Source of the DNA: Pseudomonadota bacterium
GTDB taxonomy: Bacteria; Pseudomonadota; Gammaproteobacteria; Burkholderiales; Burkholderiaceae_B
Length of the DNA: 64,000 nt
Reading direction: 5' to 3'
Assembly (NCBI GenBank): GCA_023440825.1
Contig: JAEXRL010000022.1
Coordinates: 1-64,000, forward strand
Part shown: piece after piece, positions 42,801-50,692 of the stretch
Position numbering within the stretch: position 1 is the stretch's first letter
Layout: each line of letters opens with the position of its first letter
Position numbers and translations under genes: made by a program
The notes under the pieces: model-generated
The model's database searches: none
Seen by the model: only the letters and a program-made list of their open reading frames with translations
Told to the model about the DNA's origin: nothing

Positions 42801-43456
42801 TGAATGCAGGCTGCCTCAAGCCCATTAGCGTACATATCCCAGAGGGCTGCATGCTACGACCCCATTACCCCGCAGCCACCGTGGCAGGTAATGTGGAAAC
42901 CTCACAGTGCGTCACTGATGCGCTCTATGGCGCTTTAGGCGTCATGGCCGCGGCACAAGGCACGATGAACAACTTCACCTTCGGAAACGAACAATACCAG
43001 TACTACGAAACTATTGCTGGCGGCTCAGGGGCCGGGTACTTGCGTACGCCCGGCAGCGATACCGTCACTGCGTTTGCCGGTACAGATGTCGTGCAGACTC
43101 ATATGACGAACTCACGCTTGACCGACCCGGAAATTCTGGAATGGCGTTACCCAGTCTTGCTAGAAGAATTCAGCATTCGAGCCGACAGCGCGGGGCAGGG
43201 TGCTCAGCCTGGCGGCCATGGTGGCATTCGCCGACTGCGTTTCCTAGAGCCTATGACCGCTTCGATTCTCTCCAATCGTCGCCGTATCGCCCCCTATGGC
43301 CTGGCTGGTGGTCACAGCGGACAGCCCGGTCGCAACTACGTAGTACGTCAAAACGGAGAAACACAAGAGCTTGGCTCTACTGACTCTACATCTATGCAGG
43401 CTGGAGATGTATTTGTCATTGAAACGCCGGGAGGCGGGGGTTACGGTCAGCCGTAA
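39803..43456 (+). CDS. Fused HyuA/HyuB ATP-dependent hydantoinase or 5-oxoprolinase, 1217 aa
   Basis: The N-terminal part is Hydantoinase_A: WVDRGGTFTDIVARHPDG (about residues 17-34), KMGTTVATNALLERKG, and GFDMGGTSTDVSHY (about 293), the two ASKHA-type ATP sites. The C-terminal part from about residue 690 is Hydantoinase_B: EIFNNLFMSIAEQMGATL, NIKERLDFSCALFD, LNDPYNGGTHLPD, and GGGGYG at the end. The fusion and length are those of 5-oxoprolinase (ATP-dependent opening of a cyclic amide). Because a PAL-like and an EthD-like gene are linked, the substrate may be a different lactam or hydantoin. Confidence 0.9.
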   Translation: MMTLPEHTLPNEPWQFWVDRGGTFTDIVARHPDGHLSTHKLLSDNPSQYEDAALEGIRRMLGLASDAPIPGEQLAAVKMGTTVATNALLERKGDPTVLFITRGFKDALRIGYQARPRIFDLHIQLPELLYSKVVEVNERLHADGTVEQELDLELSRQQLNEAYEQGYRAIAIVLLHGYRYHQHEQQLASLAREIGFTQVSVSHEVSPLMKLVGRGDTTVVDAYLSPILRRYVNRVASELDGVRLMFMQSNGGLTAADQFQGKDSVLSGPAGGIVGMARTAAAVGAEQLIGFDMGGTSTDVSHYNGEFERTFETVVAGVRLRAPMMNIHTVAAGGGSIVYFDGARMRVGPDSAGAFPGPAAYRNGGPLTITDCNVMLGKLQPEYFPAIFGPNADQTLDLATVQEKFTAVAEQIKQATGQEQSAIAVAEGFIQIAVANMANAVKKISIERGYDVSRYTLVSFGGAGGQHACLVADALGMQRALIHPFAGVLSAYGMGLADIRAMRESAIETVLDTQQLAVCAAKLEELAQSAQAEVAAQGIEQAHIQTHQRAHLRYQGTDSALMVEYGDVESMRSAFEASYQQRYSFLMPDKSIIIEAVSVEAVGTSGEQVAPSASVPEQAAPAALAHGQLYSSGHSHHTPVYQRKHLQPGTRLIGPAIVFDDNGTTIIEPEWALEVLEQGELLLSRHVARQQRHAIGTEADPVMLEIFNNLFMSIAEQMGATLANTAFSVNIKERLDFSCALFDAQGNLIANAPHMPVHLGSMGESIKTVITKNQGRMRAGDSYVLNDPYNGGTHLPDITVVTPVFDDQGQDILFFVASRGHHADVGGITPGSMPPNSHNIIEEGVLIDNFKLVENGRMREPELRELLASGPYPARNVEQNIADLRAQIAANEKGVHELRRMVGMFGLDVVHAYMQHVQDNAEEAVRQVIGVLQDGQFRYELDSGAVIQVQVKVDRNARSASIDFSGTSAQLGDNFNAPSAVCMAAVLYVFRTLVNDDIPMNAGCLKPISVHIPEGCMLRPHYPAATVAGNVETSQCVTDALYGALGVMAAAQGTMNNFTFGNEQYQYYETIAGGSGAGYLRTPGSDTVTAFAGTDVVQTHMTNSRLTDPEILEWRYPVLLEEFSIRADSAGQGAQPGGHGGIRRLRFLEPMTASILSNRRRIAPYGLAGGHSGQPGRNYVVRQNGETQELGSTDSTSMQAGDVFVIETPGGGGYGQP

Positions 43457-43489
43457 ATCACTGACTCATCAGGACTAGCTCGTCACACC

Positions 43490-43524
43490 AACCTGCAAAG
43501 CGTTATACGCTTTGCAGGTTTTTT
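43490..43524 (+). terminator. Strong intrinsic terminator after the HyuAB-type gene
   Basis: A 13-bp stem (43490-43502 with 43508-43520; arms ACCTGCAAAGCG and CGCTTTGCAGGT) closes over a 5-base loop and runs into Ts to 43524. It ends the operon that starts at 35342. The following 210 bases to 43734 hold no gene. Confidence 0.9.
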
Positions 43525-43734
43525 CATTTCACCATGACCACAAAAGGTTCAATCGGATACCGTGAAAGTCGGTAATCGAATAAAAGGCATACTCTCTCAA
43601 TCACGTAAACTCTATCCAGACTTGGTCTGCTGCGACAGCGCCACGGTGCTAGATTAAATGAGTTATGGTTTCAAAAATATCCCACAAGGGCCGTCAAACG
43701 GTAAGATGAACACCTCTACATTCTAAATAAAAGT

Positions 43735-44664
43735 ATGCTTTTTGATAAAGATCTCCTTTCCAAAATAATACTTCCATTGAGACTGGAAAGCGCCTTCGTC
43801 AGTCTGTGGTCAGTGGCAGGAGAATGGTCATTTGATGGCCCCAAAGAGCCTCTGGCATTGTTTCACTACCTTGCTCAAGGAACTCTGTTTGTTGGAACCC
43901 AGTGCGGCAAGACGATGATCATTAATGAGGGCGATTTAATCATTTTCCCGCATGGGATGGCGCACAGAATTGGAGGGTCTTCCGATAGCCGTACCTCAAT
44001 TCCTTTGGACGCTGTGCTGCCTAAGCGCGAACTTGGTAGCTTTGCTCGTATTGATCTGCCGGGCAGCGATAATCACACCAAGGTTCTATGTGCTGGCCTG
44101 CTTTACAGTTCAACTGCAGCCGGATCAATCTACGACCTATTTCCAGAAATATTGATTGTCAGACGTTATGAGATGGCCTCGCACCCACTATTGAGCGGTC
44201 TATTACAGGGGCTAGTCGAAGAGGCGGAAACATTTCAAGAGGGCAAAGAATTCATCCTTCACAAAGGGCTGGAGTTAGCCTACGTACTGGGTGTTAGGAC
44301 CGCAATGAGCATCGATACAAAGACAAGTATTGGCTCGCAAAAAGCACTTGACCCAAGAATTCAGAGATCTCTTGTGCATATGCACACTAATTTCAATCGA
44401 CGGCTAAACACCGTAGATGTGGCTTCTACAATAGGAATGTCAAGATCGGCATTTAGTCTGGCTTTCAAACAGGCTACAGGCCACACTCCGGCGAAATATT
44501 TGTCAAAAATACGCGTATTTGAAGCAAAGCGATTGATGAAAACCACAACTCTTAATAAGGACGAAATTGCCTTTCGCGTTGGTTTTGAAAGTGCTGTTGG
44601 CCTATATCTAGCGATCAAATCCAATACAGAATCCGTATACTCGCCGGCACCTGAGCACGACTAA
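43735..44664 (+). CDS. AraC-family regulator with a cupin-type sensor domain, 309 aa
   Basis: The N-terminal 180 residues form a cupin-like sensor (LFHYLAQGTLFVGTQCGKTMIINEGDLIIFPHGMAHRIGG). The C-terminal 100 carry two AraC helix-turn-helices: LNTVDVASTIGMSRSAFSLAFKQATGHTPAKYLSKIRVFEAKRLMK and then DEIAFRVGFESAVGLYLAIKS. This cupin plus AraC form usually controls an adjacent transporter or oxidoreductase. Here the DHA2 pump starts about 280 bases downstream on the same strand. Confidence 0.85.
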   Translation: MLFDKDLLSKIILPLRLESAFVSLWSVAGEWSFDGPKEPLALFHYLAQGTLFVGTQCGKTMIINEGDLIIFPHGMAHRIGGSSDSRTSIPLDAVLPKRELGSFARIDLPGSDNHTKVLCAGLLYSSTAAGSIYDLFPEILIVRRYEMASHPLLSGLLQGLVEEAETFQEGKEFILHKGLELAYVLGVRTAMSIDTKTSIGSQKALDPRIQRSLVHMHTNFNRRLNTVDVASTIGMSRSAFSLAFKQATGHTPAKYLSKIRVFEAKRLMKTTTLNKDEIAFRVGFESAVGLYLAIKSNTESVYSPAPEHD

Positions 44665-44775
44665 AATCTAAAAAACGGACGAATCTTAATATCTTCGAGA
44701 CAATCCTTAATTGAGGCAGATAGCAAGGCCCCAGTAAGCTCTAGCTTGCCTAGATATTTCCTTACTGGATTAAGT

Positions 44776-44955
44776 ATGTTCATGCCAAATCACGTCTATA
44801 CGGCAGTCCCTCAAGAGCCCACATGGCAGACTAAGATCGTTAAACAGAGGAGCACCACGTTTGCCAAAGCTATTGTATACAGGGCTAAAGGCCAGACTCT
44901 AAGCAGGTTTAGAAAAATGGCTAAGAAGGCGGCCAAAGGTGAAAAAAATGGCTAA
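44776..44955 (+). CDS. Small basic hypothetical protein, about 59 aa
   Basis: An open frame rich in Lys and Arg (TKIVKQRSTTFAKAIVYRAK, then RKMAKKAAKGEKNG) fills the gap between the AraC gene and the MFS gene and overlaps the latter's start. No domain is recognisable and no clear ribosome site is seen. It may be a chance frame. Confidence 0.25.
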   Translation: MFMPNHVYTAVPQEPTWQTKIVKQRSTTFAKAIVYRAKGQTLSRFRKMAKKAAKGEKNG

Positions 44956-46354
44956 TCAAGTGCAGAGCGCATTTTATAAACGCTTGATGTTTCTCCTGGC
45001 AACTACTCAGCTCTTACTTATTGTTGATGCATCTATCGTTAATGTGATCGTGCCAACGATCGCTAGAGAATTGAGCTTCTCCGAAACTGGCCAGTCCTGG
45101 ATCGTCAATGCCTATTTGACCGTTTTTGGCGGTACGCTTTTAGTTTCCGGACGTATTGCGGACCTGATGGGTAGAACACGTATATTCCAGCTTGGCTTGC
45201 TGGTTTTGGCAATTGGCTCTGCAGTCTGCGCTTTAGCGCACAGTTCGGAACTACTAATAGTTGGACGCGCTGCGCAAGGCCTAGGATCTGCCTTCGCTGC
45301 TGCGGCGAGTCTGGCGCTGATACTTGCCAGTTTTAAAGGAGAACAACGATATAAAGCCTTAGGGCTACTTGCCGCCATGGGAGGCCTAGGTGGAGCACTG
45401 GGTACTTTTCTCGGTGGTGCCTTGACGGAATGGTTTGGGTGGCGCTCAACATTCTGGCTTAGTGTAGTTATTCCCTTAGGGCTGCTTATGCTCTCGCCCG
45501 CCATTTTTCTTAACCTTGTGGATGACCAGCGTCGTGGGAAGGTCGACGCACTAGGTGCTGCTCTGTTAATGATTGGTCAAAGCCTATTGGCCTTCGGAAT
45601 AATTTCCTTCGGTGAAAGCGCTCGCTTGTCAGACTGGGTATGGATAGCTGGCATCACTTGCTCCTTCTTGATACTGATTATCTTTGGTTTGTGGCAGCGC
45701 AAGGCACCTGTCCCACTCATTGCGCCACAAACATGGCGAAATATTGGTTTGATGGAAGCACTGGTATATTCTGGAGTCGGCCAACTCATCATTTTCCCCA
45801 TGTTCTTTGTTGGGAATCTGTATCTGCAAAACACGCTGAAGTTTAGCCCCATGGCCTCCGGCGCCTCTTTTCTTCCCTTATGTGGAGTCGTCATCCTAAC
45901 CGCCACGAACGCACCATCATGGCTTCGCTTTGGTGAAATAAAAGCACTGGCTGCTGGATTTGTGTTGCTTACTATGGGAATGTTATGGTTATCGCAGGCC
46001 AAAGTGGATGGAAATTTTCTGACGGATGTTCTGGGGCCGACTCTGCTCGTGGGTGCAAGCCTACCGATAATAGCTATCTCGTCGAATATTTTAGGCGCAA
46101 AAAATGCGTCTACCGGCCAGGAAGGTTTGGTATCTGGTTTGTTGAATACGTTTCAACAGTTCGGTGCGGTCATTGGTCTTGCTGCAATGGTTTCTCTGGC
46201 CAGTTTTTATTCTGAAAAATTGAAAAATGATCCTGACTCGAGGGCTGAATTAACCATGCTTGGTGGCTATCAGGCAGCATTCCTAATGGGGGCCATTATT
46301 GCCTTAATAGCAGCACTTGTACTGATAGCAAGATCTCTACGCAAACCGGGGTAG
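44948..46354 (+). CDS. MFS drug efflux transporter, DHA2 (14-helix) family
   Basis: 468 residues. LLIVDASIVNVIVPTIARELSFSETGQSWIVNAYLTVFGGTLLVSGRIADLMGRTRIFQLGL is the DHA2 pattern, with motif A (GRIADLMGRTR) and motif C (GGLGGALGTFLGGALTEWFGWRSTFW). About 14 helices are visible. It probably exports a toxic compound by H+ antiport, under the AraC-type regulator upstream. ATG 44948 has AGGTG upstream; a GTG three codons earlier is also open. Confidence 0.85.
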   Translation: MANQVQSAFYKRLMFLLATTQLLLIVDASIVNVIVPTIARELSFSETGQSWIVNAYLTVFGGTLLVSGRIADLMGRTRIFQLGLLVLAIGSAVCALAHSSELLIVGRAAQGLGSAFAAAASLALILASFKGEQRYKALGLLAAMGGLGGALGTFLGGALTEWFGWRSTFWLSVVIPLGLLMLSPAIFLNLVDDQRRGKVDALGAALLMIGQSLLAFGIISFGESARLSDWVWIAGITCSFLILIIFGLWQRKAPVPLIAPQTWRNIGLMEALVYSGVGQLIIFPMFFVGNLYLQNTLKFSPMASGASFLPLCGVVILTATNAPSWLRFGEIKALAAGFVLLTMGMLWLSQAKVDGNFLTDVLGPTLLVGASLPIIAISSNILGAKNASTGQEGLVSGLLNTFQQFGAVIGLAAMVSLASFYSEKLKNDPDSRAELTMLGGYQAAFLMGAIIALIAALVLIARSLRKPG

Positions 46355-46365
46355 GGGTGTAGCAC

Positions 46366-47226
46366 TTACCAAGCTATCACAGCCTGTCTCAAGCGCTCTG
46401 CCACAGCCTGACTTAAGGCCTGGCGCTCACGTCCGACCTGGCCAGCCTGCTCAATGACTGCGCTAAGTAGCAGGTGACACACAGCCATCATGGCAAATAC
46501 CTGATTAAGCCTATCATCGGCTTGGGAAGGGCACTGAATATGCCAGCCAAAGCGTAGATCCAGCGCTGGCGTAGTTTGGCTCAAGTACAGCACAGGCACC
46601 CGATTTTGCTGCACGTACTCAATCACACTCAATGACGCCGCAGCGCTATGACGCGTGTCATCCAGCACCAGAAAAAGGTCCTGCTCACGCATCAAGCTCA
46701 CGTAGTTTGCCATGGTATCCGTGCCCGGTAACAAGACCACATTCTCTTTGATTTGGAACAGTTCAGAGGAAAAAAACTGAGCTAGATACTGAGTGTTCCC
46801 CATGCCCAGCACCCAGACTTTTCGGGCCTGCAGCACCGCCTGTACAAGCTGCTCGAGCAAGGCCTCAGAAAGCCCCGCATAAGCCTGGCACACACTGGCA
46901 TGTAACTGCTCCACATGCCTAGACACTTTATCAGTATGCGGGGCAGCTAAGGCTTGCACAGCAGGCACCGCCGTTAACTGCCCGTGGCTGGTACGCGCGT
47001 GCTGGCGGGCAGCCTCGTAGCTGTCATACCCCAAACGTCGAACAAAACGAGACACGGTGGCCGTGGACACGCTGGATAACTGAGCTAGCTCCAAGGCGGA
47101 GTAACTGGCCAGCTCTCCGGGGATGTCCAGCATGAATTGAGCTAAACGTTTTTCTGCAGGATGCAGATGCGGCAAAATTTCTAATACCCGCTGCAAGAAC
47201 GAGCTAGGGGGCGTATGTGCTTTCAT
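46366..47226 (-). CDS. RpiR-family regulator (HTH_6 plus SIS domain), 286 aa
   Basis: The N-terminal HTH is EILPHLHPAEKRLAQFMLDIPGELASYSALELAQLSSVSTATVSRFVRRLGYDSYEAARQHAR. The SIS sugar-phosphate-binding domain follows (KVWVLGMGNTQYLAQFFSSELFQIKENVVLL). RpiR regulators respond to phosphosugars or amino-acid-derived metabolites. The gene lies downstream of the NCS1 permease on the same strand but beyond a terminator hairpin. Confidence 0.85.
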   Translation of the reverse strand: MKAHTPPSSFLQRVLEILPHLHPAEKRLAQFMLDIPGELASYSALELAQLSSVSTATVSRFVRRLGYDSYEAARQHARTSHGQLTAVPAVQALAAPHTDKVSRHVEQLHASVCQAYAGLSEALLEQLVQAVLQARKVWVLGMGNTQYLAQFFSSELFQIKENVVLLPGTDTMANYVSLMREQDLFLVLDDTRHSAAASLSVIEYVQQNRVPVLYLSQTTPALDLRFGWHIQCPSQADDRLNQVFAMMAVCHLLLSAVIEQAGQVGRERQALSQAVAERLRQAVIAW

Positions 47227-47343
47227 AGTTAACCTGGAAGCGCTAACTTGCCAACCACTGCAGCAAACCGACTAGCGCCAGCAAAACAATATATACCTTA
47301 GCGCCAAATAGCAAGTTTGCTTCAAGCCCAACGCACACAAACA

Positions 47344-47363
47344 GGCCTGCCATGTGGCAGGCC
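47344..47363 (-). terminator. Terminator hairpin after the NCS1 permease gene
   Basis: GGCCTGCC (47344-47351) and GGCAGGCC (47356-47363) form a perfect 8-bp stem with a 4-base loop, 21 bases beyond the permease stop. On the - strand it is followed by TGTTTGTGT. Confidence 0.65.
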
Positions 47364-47383
47364 CATACAAACCCGTGTACCGG

Positions 47384-48739
47384 TTACTCTTTAAAGCGCT
47401 GGCACGGACCCCAATACTGCATCAGTACGTAATACACCAAACCGGCGGGCAACAAGCTGGCATACCAAGACACTTTCGAGAAGTACAAAGCAATCACAGC
47501 ACCTACCGCAGAGGCGATAAAACCTGCATAGTTCAAGCCTCTGTACGCACCTTTCTCATCGTAGTACTTTTCAAGATTCAAGGTACGCTTACGGACGAAG
47601 TAATAATCAACCACCATCACCGCAAAGATCGGACCTAAAAACGCCGAATAAGTTTGCACGAATAATTGTAGACCTGCCGCCGACTCATCTTTCACCAATT
47701 CCCAAGGAAAGGTAAAGAACGCCGCCACACCCACGATAATCGTAGCCAGCTTAAAGGGAATTTTAAAAACATCCATCAGCACATACGTGGGCGGCACAAC
47801 GTTATTCAAGACGTTCGTGGTGACCTGGGCAAACGTGATAAACAATAACGTAGCGATCAGCAAAGGTTTGTTATCTACCGCGCTAGAGAACACGGCGATA
47901 GGATCTGCATGACCGGTCGCACCCGACACCATTAAGCCGATCAAGCCCATGAACAAGGTGCATGGCAAAATGGACATGGCGTACAAGGTGGTTAACGGCC
48001 CACGCTTCATGCCTGTCTCTAGCTCGCGAGAATAATCACTCACGTTTAGCATCATGGTGCTGTAAATGCCCAGGAACAGCATGGTGGCTCCCCAGAACTC
48101 CAGACCCCATGTACCCTCAATGCCCACCAAATTGGCGTTAATCTCGTCACCATATTTATTGATGACGCTAAAGAACATATACACCAAAGACACCAGTATG
48201 AATACGCTGCCTATGTTCTCAAGCCATTTAATACCCTGAAAGCCCAAGGTAGATAAAGCAATCTGCAAGAACTGAAACACCACAAACCAGAACACAATGC
48301 TCTCAAAACCAAATAGCGACGCCGATACGGCATTCAATGCCCCAGCGCCCACCCAGCTTTGAAAGCCGTACCAGACTATCGCGGGTACCGCACGTACCAG
48401 TCCCGGAAATTTGGTTCCAGCAAAGCCAAATGCGCCACGCGCCTGAACCACAAACGGGATACCGTACTTATAACCTGCTGCGCCATTTAGCGCTAAGGCA
48501 ATACCAATCACAAAGCAACCAATGGCAATCGCCATGGTGGCTTGCAATAAGTTCAAAGTACCTACAATGCTGGAGCCCATGGCAAACGTACCTATGGATA
48601 CGCAGCCTCCAAACCAGGCGAGCAGGTAAGACCATTTCCCCATAATGCGTATATTTTGCGGGGTCAGCGACTCTTGACCCGCGGCCTTGGTCTGGGCCGG
48701 CGGAGCCTGTTGCTCTACTTTATCGCTCAATTGCGTCAT
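47384..48739 (-). CDS. NCS1-family permease (hydantoin, allantoin or cytosine type), 451 aa
   Basis: Twelve-helix NCS1 transporter. Visible elements are IRIMGKWSYLLAWFGGCVSIGTFAMGSS, GIPFVVQARGAFGFAGTKFPGLVRAVPAIVWYGFQSWVGAGAL and LFLGIYSTMMLNVSDYSRE. Members import nucleobases, allantoin or hydantoins with H+ or Na+. The adjacent hydantoin-racemase-type gene, 20 bases upstream, points to hydantoin-like substrates. Confidence 0.88.
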   Translation of the reverse strand: MTQLSDKVEQQAPPAQTKAAGQESLTPQNIRIMGKWSYLLAWFGGCVSIGTFAMGSSIVGTLNLLQATMAIAIGCFVIGIALALNGAAGYKYGIPFVVQARGAFGFAGTKFPGLVRAVPAIVWYGFQSWVGAGALNAVSASLFGFESIVFWFVVFQFLQIALSTLGFQGIKWLENIGSVFILVSLVYMFFSVINKYGDEINANLVGIEGTWGLEFWGATMLFLGIYSTMMLNVSDYSRELETGMKRGPLTTLYAMSILPCTLFMGLIGLMVSGATGHADPIAVFSSAVDNKPLLIATLLFITFAQVTTNVLNNVVPPTYVLMDVFKIPFKLATIIVGVAAFFTFPWELVKDESAAGLQLFVQTYSAFLGPIFAVMVVDYYFVRKRTLNLEKYYDEKGAYRGLNYAGFIASAVGAVIALYFSKVSWYASLLPAGLVYYVLMQYWGPCQRFKE

Positions 48740-48759
48740 CTCCTATCTCCTTTTTTTGT

Positions 48760-49503
48760 TTATGTCATCTCTATATCGCTCAAATGAGCGTATTTGCCCG
48801 TAAATGCTTTGCTCAGAGGAAAAGCCAGATCACCGAGCTTGCTCGTTTGCACCCCTAAGCCCACCAGGGCCTCTGCCAATTTGACTGCAGCGGTTACCCC
48901 TTCAATCACAGGCATTTGCACTTCCTGGGTAATACGGTGGCGTAAATCGGCCATGCCCCCACAACCCAACACCACGGCGCCAATGCCATCTTCCGCTTTA
49001 GCTCGTAAACACTCCTGGACAATGAGCTTAAATGCGGCATCGGGGTCGTCCTCTAAGGCTAATACGGGTATTTCGGCTGCTCGCACTCGTCTGCAATGCC
49101 CTTTAAAACCGTATTGCTCCAGCAGGTGCTCGGCGATAATTCCCGTTCGGCTAAGCGTTGTAACAATGGAGAACCGAGTACTTAACATGCTCGCTACATG
49201 AAACGCCGCTTCAGCTATACCAATCACCGGCGCTTTGGTCATTTCACGAGCTGCTAATAAACCCGGATCACCAAAACAGGCCACAATATACGCATCGACA
49301 CCCTCTTGCTCGCCCTTGCGAATTTCCTCCAACACGCCCACCGCCGCAATCGCCTCGTCGTAATGGGACTCAATAGAAACTGGGCCATCTTCCGGGTTCG
49401 TGGCAGAAATTATGGTTCCCGGACTTGCCACCTGTTGCCCAGCCTCCCCAATCTTGGCCGTCATCGCAGCCGTCGTATTGGGATTGATTAAACGAATATG
49501 CAT
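48760..49503 (-). CDS. Hydantoin racemase (HyuE type, Asp/Glu racemase superfamily)
   Basis: 247 residues. MHIRLINPNTTAAMTAKI is the family start. The two catalytic cysteines are C76 (YIVACFGDPG) and C181 (VVLGCGGMADL), at the same positions as in Pseudomonas HyuE. It would racemise 5-substituted hydantoins or allantoin. No hydantoinase or carbamoylase is adjacent; the nearest ring-opening candidate is the HyuAB fusion at 39803. Confidence 0.88.
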   Translation of the reverse strand: MHIRLINPNTTAAMTAKIGEAGQQVASPGTIISATNPEDGPVSIESHYDEAIAAVGVLEEIRKGEQEGVDAYIVACFGDPGLLAAREMTKAPVIGIAEAAFHVASMLSTRFSIVTTLSRTGIIAEHLLEQYGFKGHCRRVRAAEIPVLALEDDPDAAFKLIVQECLRAKAEDGIGAVVLGCGGMADLRHRITQEVQMPVIEGVTAAVKLAEALVGLGVQTSKLGDLAFPLSKAFTGKYAHLSDIEMT

Positions 49504-49529
49504 CGTGAACTCCTTAAAAATCGCTGTTA

Positions 49530-50252
49530 CTACTGATCAACACGCTTCAATATGGCCTTTAAGTCCAGGGTATCGACATCGTGGCGTTCCAAAATCACAC
49601 TACGCTCAATATCCAGCAAATGTGACTCCATCCACTGCTGGGCAGCAGCGATATCGTGTTGACGCAGCAGGTTCAAAATCTCGTGATGCTGACTAGGCGG
49701 ACAACTGCACGATTGCGGACCACCAAACGTAGCAATCACCAATGAGGTTCTGGCTACCAGATCTTCCAATAAGTCTGCCAAGACATCATTGCCAGAAAGA
49801 CGAGCCAAACGCACATGAAACAAGCCGGACAAGTAAATAGAACGACGTCTGTCATTGGCCGCCACGGCTGCATCCTCCTGGCGCACAATATCTTCTATTT
49901 CGTGCCATTTATCCGTGCTGGCATGCTTGATCACATCCGCCATGACCCCCACTTCTACGATGCGTCGTGTCGCAAACAAGTCGCGAGCATCCTTAATGCT
50001 GGGTTGCGCAACGGACGCACCATAGTGCATACGTATATCCACTAATTTATCGTGCGCCAAGGCTTGCAAAACCTTGCGTACGCTAGTACGGCTGACCTTG
50101 TAATTGTCTGCAAGCACATCCTCGGGAAGGCGCGTACCGGGCTCCAGATGGTGCTCTACGATTGCCTTATATAAATGTTCATAGATCACTGCATCTTTAC
50201 TTTCCCTACGGCCAAACCCTGTCGGCCCTGAAGATAGGCTAGCCTTGCTCAA
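49530..50252 (-). CDS. GntR-family regulator with FCD domain, 240 aa
   Basis: The winged helix is AVIYEHLYKAIVEHHLEPGTRLPEDVLADNYKVSRTSVRKVLQAL; the FCD effector domain follows (ATRRIVEVGVMADVIKHAS, then HVRLARLSGNDVLADLLEDL and HHEILNLLRQHDIAAAQQWMESHL with metal-site histidines). It is the first gene of the racemase-permease unit. Several TTGTATACAA-like boxes precede it, the type bound by FCD-GntR repressors, so autoregulation is likely. Confidence 0.88.
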   Translation of the reverse strand: MSKASLSSGPTGFGRRESKDAVIYEHLYKAIVEHHLEPGTRLPEDVLADNYKVSRTSVRKVLQALAHDKLVDIRMHYGASVAQPSIKDARDLFATRRIVEVGVMADVIKHASTDKWHEIEDIVRQEDAAVAANDRRRSIYLSGLFHVRLARLSGNDVLADLLEDLVARTSLVIATFGGPQSCSCPPSQHHEILNLLRQHDIAAAQQWMESHLLDIERSVILERHDVDTLDLKAILKRVDQ

Positions 50253-50302
50253 GACGCCGCTCCTTTATACTTAATTTCATATAACCAACATCCATCTATA
50301 TA

Positions 50303-50524
50303 CGTATACAACATAATTTATTTATGATTTTGTTTAATAGAGTTTATCGTTGTATACGATTATGTACACAATAATTTGCTCGGTATTTTCCCTAGGCTAG
50401 AATAATTTCGCTGTAAAACAGGCAGTTATTGTAGAAAAAGCGCAAATCATCGCTGCTATTCGATCAAAATTCAGTTTTCCTTGTATACAACTATTGAAAT
50501 ATAAATTCTTATTTCGTATACAAA
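50303..50524. promoter_or_regulatory. Four TTGTATACAA-like boxes in the gntR upstream region
   Basis: CGTATACAAC (50303-50312), GTTGTATACGAT (50349-50360), the perfect palindrome TTGTATACAA (50481-50490) and TTCGTATACAAA (50513-50524) share the core GTATAC. A related TATGTACACA follows the second. They lie in the 440-base divergent space 50253-50692, which has no gene. The spread suggests cooperative binding of the GntR regulator. Confidence 0.65.
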
Positions 50525-50692
50525 GCTGCTTGTATCGTCTCTCATGCGTGTCGCGTATCACCCAAAAATACAGCGACAAGCCCTGCGCGAGCACACAAAT
50601 AGCAATACTTGCTATGTTTTTTACGCACTTTTGTGTCAATTCAGAAAAACTCATCCGCTACCCTAGGACGTTCAATCTTGGTAGGAAGAGCG

